Shown here one piece after another: positions 58,382-64,000 of a stretch of 64,000 nt of DNA. Position numbers and translations under genes: made by a program. The first letter of the stretch is position 1. Each line of letters starts with the position of its first letter. This DNA comes from Mesorhizobium sp. M1E.F.Ca.ET.045.02.1.1 (GTDB lineage: Bacteria > Pseudomonadota > Alphaproteobacteria > Rhizobiales > Rhizobiaceae), in NCBI RefSeq assembly GCF_003952485.1, contig NZ_CP034447.1, positions 3,300,501-3,364,500 of the forward strand, written 5' to 3'. The notes beneath the pieces were generated by a model, which was not told the origin of the DNA, did not search any database, and worked only from the letters and a program-made list of their open reading frames with translations.

Positions 58382-59074
58382 TCAGGTCCGCACTCTCAGC
58401 GCCCGTTCCAGCCTATCGGCAATCTGCGTGACGATATAGGCAATCACCATGTAGATCACGACGGCAATCACGAAGGCTTCGAGGTAGTAATAATTCAGCG
58501 CCGCGGTCAACTGGGACTGGGCGAAGATATCGACAACCTCGATGGCGAACCCGAGGGAAAGCGCCTTCATGATGACCATCATGGAGGTCGTGAGGTCGGG
58601 AATTGCCGTAAGGGTCACCTGGGGAAATAGGATCCGTCGGAACAGTTGGCCGCTTGTATAGCCCAGCGAATGGGCGGCGTCTGATTGACCGGTATCGAAG
58701 GCGTTCAGGGCTCCCTTGATGATCTCCGCTTGGAACGCCGCGACACAGCCGGTCACTGCAATGACAAGGATTATCCAGTTGGGCGTTTCGTGGGCGTTGA
58801 AGTTGATCCCGAGCAACGAGAGCAGGAACTGGAATGCCAGGGGCAGACCGAAATAGGCGAGGAAAATCACGATGACCATCGGAACGCCCTTGAAGACGAC
58901 CTTGTAAGCCATGATGAACTCCCGCAGTACCGGGACCCGTCTATATTCGACGAGTGCAAAAATGCTGCCGACTATCGTCGACAAGACGAAAATCATGAAA
59001 GCCATGCCGAGCGTTACGGGTACGGCGCCCAGAATTTCCTGCGAGTCCTGGAGTAGAATATCGGTATCAAACAC
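58382..59074 (-). CDS. Polar amino-acid ABC transporter permease
   Basis: 230-aa inner-membrane permease of the HisM/GlnP type with about five hydrophobic segments. The coupling loop QSDAAHSLGYTSGQLFRRIL (near 129-148) and FKGVPMVIVIFLAYF (about 62-76) are typical. It is the last gene of a leftward operon and follows its partner permease by 17 bp. By eye its codons are less GC-biased than those of the genes to the left, so the operon may have a separate origin. Substrate unknown. Confidence 0.9.
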   Translation of the reverse strand: MFDTDILLQDSQEILGAVPVTLGMAFMIFVLSTIVGSIFALVEYRRVPVLREFIMAYKVVFKGVPMVIVIFLAYFGLPLAFQFLLSLLGINFNAHETPNWIILVIAVTGCVAAFQAEIIKGALNAFDTGQSDAAHSLGYTSGQLFRRILFPQVTLTAIPDLTTSMMVIMKALSLGFAIEVVDIFAQSQLTAALNYYYLEAFVIAVVIYMVIAYIVTQIADRLERALRVRT

Positions 59075-59091
59075 GGTCGAATGCCCTTACG

Positions 59092-59808
59092 TCAGGCGCT
59101 CGCGATGAGCGCGTTCTTGATCTGAGCCGTGGTCGTCGCCTCCGGTGCCTGCATCGGTGAGCGAAGCTCGAAGAACCGCACGATGAGCCACGCGATCAGG
59201 CACATCAGCGAATAGATGACCGCCAGGACGAGGTAGGTTTCGAACTGGTACTGGTTATAGTCGCGCTCCATGATCAAGTGCGCGGTCGCCATCACGTCCG
59301 CCGCCCCGATATACATGACCAGCGCAACGTTATGGATCAGGTAGATGATGGAGTTTCCATAGCCTGGCAACGCGAAGTGCACCGCCTGCGGGCCCACGAC
59401 GCGAGCGATCTTCTGGCGGAAGGTGTATCCTAGACTGTCTGCCGCATCATGCTGGCCGCGATCGACGGCCAGGTATGCGGGCCGCATGACTTCCGACAGA
59501 TATCCCCCATGGTAAAAGCTCAGCCCCACCATTGCAGCGACCGTCGGTGAGAAAAAATCTGCGGAACCGAACAGGGCCACCAATAGGGGAAGCCCGTAGA
59601 ACGCGACGAACAACTGGAGGACGACGGGAACACTCCGGGCATAAGACACGTAGATGTCGGTCAGGTGGCTGACCACCGGTATCCTGCGAACCCGGAGTGT
59701 TGTCGCGACGAGAGCCAGGCAAAAGCCGACCAACATGGCCGTGAACGTGATGGCGAGCGTCAGCGGCAACGCCGAGAGCAACTCGGGAATCATAGCAGAA
59801 ACATCCAC
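59092..59808 (-). CDS. Polar amino-acid ABC transporter permease
   Basis: 238-aa inner-membrane permease, partner of the previous one, with about five hydrophobic segments. YARSVPVVLQLFVAFYGLPL (about 55-74) corresponds to the conserved RGTPxxVQL region, and QHDAADSLGYTFRQKIARVV (near 119-138) is the coupling loop. It lies 66 bp downstream of the binding protein gene. The C-terminal tail after about residue 215 is hydrophilic. Confidence 0.9.
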   Translation of the reverse strand: MDVSAMIPELLSALPLTLAITFTAMLVGFCLALVATTLRVRRIPVVSHLTDIYVSYARSVPVVLQLFVAFYGLPLLVALFGSADFFSPTVAAMVGLSFYHGGYLSEVMRPAYLAVDRGQHDAADSLGYTFRQKIARVVGPQAVHFALPGYGNSIIYLIHNVALVMYIGAADVMATAHLIMERDYNQYQFETYLVLAVIYSLMCLIAWLIVRFFELRSPMQAPEATTTAQIKNALIASA

Positions 59809-59874
59809 TTTGAAACACTCCTTCTTGCAATTCAGCCTTGCCGCTGACTAACAAACCTAGTCGTAGACGCCCTG

Positions 59875-60702
59875 TTATTTCATGTACTGGACGATGCCCT
59901 CGCCGAACCATTTCTGCGAGAGCTTTTCGATCGTACCGTCGTCTTTCAATTCCTTAAGAACCTTGCTCATATCGTCAGCCAGAACCTTGTTTTCATCTGA
60001 CCTGTGAATGAGCATGTAGGTGTTGTTGCTAAAGACTGGCTCGGACGCCACGATATCGAGCTTCTTTTCCTCGATGACGGTCTGCTCCCCCAGATTCGAA
60101 GGCAGGACCAGTGCGTCGAACTTGCCGTTCTGAACTTCGTCCAGACGGTTCGGGTACGGGATGCCCGCGCTCGATGCCGTCACGTCGAGCTTGTATTGCG
60201 GGTTCTCTTTCTGCCAGTTCATGATGAACTTGTAGGTTCCCCCGCCAGCCGTGGTCGGAACGATTCTCTTGCCGACCAGATCTTTCATTTCCTTGATGCC
60301 GCTGCCTTTTTTGCTGTAGATCTTCATCAGGCTGGCACCCATAGGGCTCTCCGGAATGAAGAACTGTTTGGCGCGCTCGGGGGACTTGTAGTAGCCACCG
60401 ACCGCGATGTCGTACTTGCCTGTGGCGAGGCCGGTTTCCTGCGCTATGTCCGAGACGCCTTCCATCTCGAACTTGTATTGCGGCAGCTTGGCGTTGATTG
60501 CCCTCAGGAGATCGGGCTCATAGCCTTGTGGTTCGACGCCGATCGCGCCCCACGCCAGCGGCTTGGATTCTGCCGACGTGGCGATCTTGATCGTCCGGAC
60601 CGTCTCACCGTGGCTGATCCCCGCGGTTGCAAGGGCAATTGCGATGCCGCCGGCAACAGTCAGGGCAGCGCGACGGGAAAAATTGGATGTGATTGCAGAC
60701 AT
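59875..60702 (-). CDS. Polar amino-acid-type periplasmic binding protein
   Basis: 275-aa solute-binding protein of the polar amino-acid family. The N-terminus FSRRAALTVAGGIAIALATA looks like a twin-arginine or Sec signal, with cleavage near SHG. The mature fold shows GYEPDLLRAINAKLP (about 58-72), KYDIAVGGYYKSPERAKQF and GKRIVPTTAGGGTYKFI. The ligand is unknown; the neighbouring flavin monooxygenase and CMD-fold proteins hint at an unusual nitrogen or sulfur compound. It precedes the permeases and follows the ATPase gene by 24 bp. Confidence 0.9.
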   Translation of the reverse strand: MSAITSNFSRRAALTVAGGIAIALATAGISHGETVRTIKIATSAESKPLAWGAIGVEPQGYEPDLLRAINAKLPQYKFEMEGVSDIAQETGLATGKYDIAVGGYYKSPERAKQFFIPESPMGASLMKIYSKKGSGIKEMKDLVGKRIVPTTAGGGTYKFIMNWQKENPQYKLDVTASSAGIPYPNRLDEVQNGKFDALVLPSNLGEQTVIEEKKLDIVASEPVFSNNTYMLIHRSDENKVLADDMSKVLKELKDDGTIEKLSQKWFGEGIVQYMK

Positions 60703-60726
60703 TTCTTAGGTTCCCTTCTCGTTGAG

Positions 60727-61467
60727 TTATTGAAAAGCGAGTTCTGACTGCAGGAATTGAGCAAGTCGTGGGCTGGAAGGCGCATCGAAGATCTCAGCCG
60801 GACTGCCGTCGGCGGCAACCACGCCACGATCCATGAAGACGATCCGGTTCGAGATGTTCTTTGCGAACTGCATCTCGTGGGTCACAAGCAACGAAGTGAT
60901 CCCTGACGACGTGACATCCTTGATCACCTTCAGAACTTCACCGACGAGCTCAGGATCCAGTGATGACGTGGGTTCATCGAAGAGCATCACGTCGGGACGA
61001 ACCGCCAGCGCACGCGCGATGCCGGTGCGTTGGAGCTGGCCGCCCGACAGCTGGGAAGGATAGCTGTCCCGCTTCGCCGAGAGACCGACCCGGTCAAGCT
61101 CTCGCAGCGCGATTTCACGCGCCTCGTCCGCGGACTTGCGCTGCACGACGACAAGCGGATCCATCACGTTCTGGAGGACTGTCATATTCTTGAAGACATT
61201 GAATTGCTGAAAGACCATCGCTGTCCGGAGCCGGATCGCCTGGACAGCGGTCTTGTCGGCGCGCTGGTAGTCCATCCGAATCTGGTCGAATGCGATGGTT
61301 CCTGACGACGGCTTGGCCAGGTAGTTAATGCATTTCAGCAGCGTGGTCTTGCCGGTCCCGCTCGGGCCGATGATTGACACCACGTCTCCGCGTTGCACCG
61401 AAAGATTGACGCCGTTCAGGACCTGGGTGCTTCCGTAGGACAGCCTGATATCTCTGAGTTCGAGCAT
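60727..61467 (-). CDS. Polar amino-acid ABC transporter ATP-binding protein
   Basis: 246-aa ATPase of the GlnQ/HisP type: Walker A GPSGTGKTT (about 34-42), Q-loop MVFQQFNVFKNM, signature LSGGQLQRTGIARAL, Walker B VMLFDEPTSSLDPE and switch motif LLVTHEMQFAK. I chose ATG 61467 (MLELRDIRLSYG), where the family starts; the ribosome site is weak. An open frame continues upstream but lacks family similarity. It is the first transporter gene of the operon, downstream of a small coupled ORF and the CMD genes. Confidence 0.92.
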   Translation of the reverse strand: MLELRDIRLSYGSTQVLNGVNLSVQRGDVVSIIGPSGTGKTTLLKCINYLAKPSSGTIAFDQIRMDYQRADKTAVQAIRLRTAMVFQQFNVFKNMTVLQNVMDPLVVVQRKSADEAREIALRELDRVGLSAKRDSYPSQLSGGQLQRTGIARALAVRPDVMLFDEPTSSLDPELVGEVLKVIKDVTSSGITSLLVTHEMQFAKNISNRIVFMDRGVVAADGSPAEIFDAPSSPRLAQFLQSELAFQ

Positions 61468-61484
61468 TTCTGATTGGTGTTCCT

Positions 61485-61637
61485 TTATTTCGTGCGCGAG
61501 GGGCCGACGGCCAGACGATCGCCATGCGGCCAGGAATTCCTGCGCATCAGTTCCCCTTTTCTTGTCATCAGCTGCCGGGTCGGCCGGCTTTTGTTGGCGG
61601 CATCCAGCCCGATGGTGGTGACGATATGCGACTTCAT
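61485..61637 (-). CDS. Possible small protein, 50 aa, ATGA-coupled to the CMD gene
   Basis: From ATG 61637 the minus strand reads MKSHIVTTIGLDAANKSRPT and on to a TAA at 61485 (50 residues, basic, no membrane segment). Its start overlaps the stop of the AhpD-like gene exactly (ATGA at 61634-61637), and it fills most of the gap before the ATPase gene. Overlap and size are consistent with a real coupled cistron, but I recognise no family and a chance frame cannot be excluded. Confidence 0.4.
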   Translation of the reverse strand: MKSHIVTTIGLDAANKSRPTRQLMTRKGELMRRNSWPHGDRLAVGPSRTK

Positions 61638-62200
61638 TTCCCGGCCTCCGCATGGCCGAGAACGTGCATCAGCCGGTTTGCCCAGCCGAAGATCGATATG
61701 GCGTGGATCAGGTCGATGATTTCGGCATCATCCATTCCGACAGATCGAAGCGAGGCGATATCATCCGCCGTCGCTTCCGACGGCGCCGCCGACAGTCGGC
61801 GGGCAAAGCTGTAGATTGCCGCATCGCGCGGCCCAAGGTTTTCGGTTTTGTCGAGGTACAGCGCAGTGACCACGTCATCGCTCTTGGTCAGCTCCGCATG
61901 CCGGCGAGCGTGAACGACGGCACAGAATTTGCAGCCGTTGATCATCGACGCGCCTAACGCGCCAAGTTCGCGATCGGGGCGGGCAAGTCCGCCTTCGACA
62001 TACATAATGGCGTTGAACAGGATCGTGCGGGCAAGATAGCTTTCGGGATCATGTACGAGGGTGCGCACATATTCCGAAACTTTCTTGGCAGAGGGCGTGA
62101 CCTTCATCGCTTCGAGCTGCTCCGGCGTGGCCTCGGATAGCTCGACCGGTGCGATGTAGGGATGCCAATTCAGAGGCTTCAGGCGAACCGAGGAAATCAT
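61634..62200 (-). CDS. AhpD-like/carboxymuconolactone decarboxylase-family peroxidase-related protein
   Basis: 188-aa all-helical CMD-fold protein. The redox site is intact: INGCKFCAVVHARRH gives Cys90, Cys93 and His97, with the upstream Glu79 proton relay of AhpD-like proteins. It probably reduces hydroperoxides or transfers thiol redox equivalents. Its start overlaps the stop of the next CMD gene by 4 bp (ATGA at 62197-62200), and it precedes the small ORF and the ABC importer. Possibly it detoxifies peroxides generated by the flavin monooxygenase next door. Confidence 0.88.
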   Translation of the reverse strand: MISSVRLKPLNWHPYIAPVELSEATPEQLEAMKVTPSAKKVSEYVRTLVHDPESYLARTILFNAIMYVEGGLARPDRELGALGASMINGCKFCAVVHARRHAELTKSDDVVTALYLDKTENLGPRDAAIYSFARRLSAAPSEATADDIASLRSVGMDDAEIIDLIHAISIFGWANRLMHVLGHAEAGK

Positions 62201-62679
62201 ACCGACCTCATCAATCGCAGGCCGGTCGCAACCCGGGTCTGGAAGTTTGCGAAGGCAATCAGTTCGGAGAGCGCGACGATCTGAGGGTTGTTCAATCCGG
62301 CCTGCGCCAGCAGCACGATGTGACTCGCCTCTGCTTTTTTCGGCGTCAGCGTGATCAGGTCGACATGCTTGGCGATGGTCGCCAATGGCTCCTCAAGATC
62401 CGTTTCGCCTCGAGCCAAGGCCAGAAGCTGCTCCGTCGGACCGAACTGAGCCAGCTGCACATCATATTCAGCCATCAGGACCGGATCGGCATTCAGGGCG
62501 GCCATGCGACGGGCCAGAGCAACCCGCAAATTCGGCGCCAGCCCTTGGTCATTTGCCGGACGCATTACAGAAAGGCGACATTCCTCAGCCCCTTGCACGA
62601 ATTCGGGTCGAAACCGCCGCGCAGCGAAAAGGGCATCTTCCGGCGAAAGACCGGCGGCCTTATCCATTGCGTCGATCAC
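62197..62679 (-). CDS. CMD-domain protein without catalytic cysteines
   Basis: 160 aa, helical, resembling the CMD-domain partner proteins found beside AhpD-like enzymes. TLTPKKAEASHIVLLAQAGL then NNPQIVALSELIAFANFQTR (about 103-142) is the CMD helix pair. The CxxC motif is absent, so it may be a structural or substrate-binding partner. The start is GTG 62679 with AAGGAGG 7 nt upstream, inside the monooxygenase stop codon (GTGA); an ATG four codons later is the alternative. Confidence 0.78.
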   Translation of the reverse strand: MIDAMDKAAGLSPEDALFAARRFRPEFVQGAEECRLSVMRPANDQGLAPNLRVALARRMAALNADPVLMAEYDVQLAQFGPTEQLLALARGETDLEEPLATIAKHVDLITLTPKKAEASHIVLLAQAGLNNPQIVALSELIAFANFQTRVATGLRLMRSV

Positions 62680-64000
62680 TGCACGGCCTCCTTCTGCAGC
62701 AGAGGTGTTGAATCGGCCCATTCGTCACCCAGAAGTTCGGGGGTGTCGTAAGCGATCAGATTGGCGAAGTGGGTTTCGACATCTTCCGCAAAGAGCGATG
62801 CGGTAATGCCCCGGACGAGACGGTCGGCACCGGCGCTGACGGCTGGGATATCGCCGGACACCTTCCCATGAGTCAGCATGGCGGCATCGTTGAAGCAGTG
62901 GATATGCGCCAGCATCGGGTAGGAGCCGGGAATGCGTTCGCGAAACTCGAAAGCTGGACCGAGGTCCGGCGCCTCCGACATACCTGGACGCGGCGGTCCC
63001 ATATCCGATGTGTATCGACCATCCGACCAGGTCCGGATATAGGGGGCGAGAGCTGCAAATTCGGGGCGGTCGCTGAAGTCGTTCGAAAAGCCGGTTGCCG
63101 CGATCAGGAAATCGTAGCGCATTGCCCCTTGTGTGGTTTCGACCACAAGGCCTCCGGCATCTTCCTTTATTGCGACGATGCCACAGTCGAGGAAGAACCG
63201 CGCATTCGGGTGGCGAGACACGCGAAGCGTCGAAGAACGCGGCGGCGGCGTCTGGGTCGAGGCAGTATAGTCGAAGAATTTCCATTTCCAGGCGTCGGGC
63301 AGGTGATAGATACCGTGCACGACTCCCTGGCTGCCGATGCCGGTCAGCTTATTGATGCGCGGCATTTCCTTGCGCCGGATCAACATGTCGACAGAACCGG
63401 CGCCCGCCTCGAGCGCCGTTGCGGCATTGTCCATGGAAGAGGCGCCGGCGCCGATCACCGCCAAACGCTTGCCTTTCAGCGCATCGAAATCGATGTCGTC
63501 GGCAGAATGGGCCCAATAGGTGCGATCGATGCCCTTGAGGAAATCGGGCACGGCAAAACCGCCGAGGCCGGACCGGCCAGTGGCCAGAACGAGATGGCGG
63601 GTCAGAACCAGGCCCGTTTCCGCGCCTTCGACATCGATCGCAATCAAATCATCGACAGGCGCGACGCCGGTCATGCGCACGCTGTTTCGCACCGGCAGGG
63701 CAAGAACCTTGCGGTACCAGACCAGATAATCCATCCACTGGCCCCTGGGGATCTTGTCCAGTGACCGCCAGGCCTCAACACCCCATTGCGCGGTGAACCA
63801 GGCGCGGAAGGTCAACTGCGGCAGACCAAGGGAGGGGCCGTTCAGGGTCTTCGGCGAGCGCAGCGTCTGCATGCGCGCAAACGTCACCCATGGACCTTCG
63901 AGTCCAGCCGGAGCGGCATCATAGGCGACGACATTGGTGATCCCGGTCAGGACAAGCTTTGCCGTGGCGGCAAGTCCGCACATGCCGGCGCCAATAACAA
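62676..64000 (-). CDS. Flavin-containing NAD(P)H-dependent monooxygenase-like protein, 5' end outside window
   Basis: At least 441 codons are visible; the gene enters from beyond the right edge. The first visible residues VIGAGMCGLAATAKL belong to the N-terminal FAD-binding glycine motif, so only a few residues are missing. A second Rossmann motif VIGAGASSMDNAATALEAG (about 175-195) binds NAD(P)H. LVLATGRSGLGG and FLIAATGFSNDFSDRPEF are the ATG motifs of group B flavoprotein monooxygenases. The substrate is unknown. It is first in the leftward unit with two CMD proteins, the small ORF and the importer. Confidence 0.88.
   Translation of the reverse strand, partial: VIGAGMCGLAATAKLVLTGITNVVAYDAAPAGLEGPWVTFARMQTLRSPKTLNGPSLGLPQLTFRAWFTAQWGVEAWRSLDKIPRGQWMDYLVWYRKVLALPVRNSVRMTGVAPVDDLIAIDVEGAETGLVLTRHLVLATGRSGLGGFAVPDFLKGIDRTYWAHSADDIDFDALKGKRLAVIGAGASSMDNAATALEAGAGSVDMLIRRKEMPRINKLTGIGSQGVVHGIYHLPDAWKWKFFDYTASTQTPPPRSSTLRVSRHPNARFFLDCGIVAIKEDAGGLVVETTQGAMRYDFLIAATGFSNDFSDRPEFAALAPYIRTWSDGRYTSDMGPPRPGMSEAPDLGPAFEFRERIPGSYPMLAHIHCFNDAAMLTHGKVSGDIPAVSAGADRLVRGITASLFAEDVETHFANLIAYDTPELLGDEWADSTPLLQKEAVQ

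Noticed and set aside
1-64000. tRNA or rRNA genes
   Set aside because: I looked for cloverleaf-like segments in the longer gaps and for rRNA-like conserved stretches and saw none, though a covariance search could still find a small RNA that I cannot see by reading.

Overview
The window is chromosomal-type DNA of a high-GC alphaproteobacterium, most likely a rhizobial Hyphomicrobiales member such as Mesorhizobium. Three things support this: dense catabolic operons with many ABC transporters, GC-rich short palindromic repeats between genes (CTTCTCCCCGT...ACGGGGAGAAG type), and an ectoine catabolic operon arranged as ehuABCD-eutABCDE as in Sinorhizobium. The species is inferred from these features, not proven. 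I see no rRNA, tRNA, CRISPR array, transposase or phage gene.

Layout. (A) 1-7.3 kb: a leftward carbohydrate ABC operon (binding protein, two permeases, SIS-domain enzyme, PfkB kinase, ATPase cut by the window edge) opposite a ROK repressor, with a perfect palindromic operator between them. The SIS + PfkB + ABC set resembles fructoselysine/amino-sugar catabolism. (B) 7.3-12.1 kb: an unassigned HTH-like protein, a GNAT acetyltransferase, two SDR dehydrogenases and a zinc-less MDR oxidoreductase. (C) 12.1-26.3 kb: a complete ectoine/5-hydroxyectoine uptake and degradation locus. It holds transaminase (doeD), semialdehyde dehydrogenase (doeC) and an Lrp/AsnC regulator leftward, then the MocR-type regulator enuR, ABC importer ehuABCD and eutABCDE rightward. 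Five GC-rich palindromic repeats are inserted between these genes. (D) 26.3-37.7 kb: an L-fucose-type oxidative sugar locus with fuconate dehydratase, SDR, MaoC protein, Gfo/Idh oxidoreductase, mutarotase, a second enolase-superfamily dehydratase, a sugar ABC transporter, an IclR regulator and a lactonase. (E) 37.7-40.5 kb: a compact leftward operon of MaoC protein, CaiB/BaiF CoA-transferase and a solute-binding-protein-like protein with no signal peptide. (F) 40.9-54.7 kb: an exopolysaccharide locus with Wzy-like polymerase, GH5 glycanase, Wzz/BY-kinase-like co-polymerase whose P-loop is lost, Wzx flippase, GT4 and WecG-type glycosyltransferases, a GIPC-transferase-like protein, acyltransferase-like proteins and a flavoprotein. 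(G) 54.7-58.2 kb: a hexuronate locus (uxuA, GntR/FadR regulator, SDR) beside a frameshifted, truncated remnant that looks like a second sugar-acid dehydratase. (H) 58.4-64 kb: a leftward polar amino-acid-type ABC importer downstream of two carboxymuconolactone-decarboxylase-fold proteins and a flavin monooxygenase cut by the right edge.

How the parts work together. Ectoine enters through EhuABCD. EutD opens the ring, EutE deacetylates the product to 2,4-diaminobutyrate, and DoeD and DoeC carry it to aspartate; EutABC are thought to deal with hydroxyectoine. EnuR and the Lrp protein are the expected local regulators. In region D, the importer, mutarotase, lactonase, fuconate dehydratase and SDR cover most steps of oxidative L-fucose breakdown. 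No dedicated diketo-acid hydrolase is visible, so the last step is open. The least explained parts are operon E, the 58-64 kb flavin/CMD/ABC cluster with a possible 50-residue coupled ORF, and the degenerate kinase domain in the polysaccharide co-polymerase.
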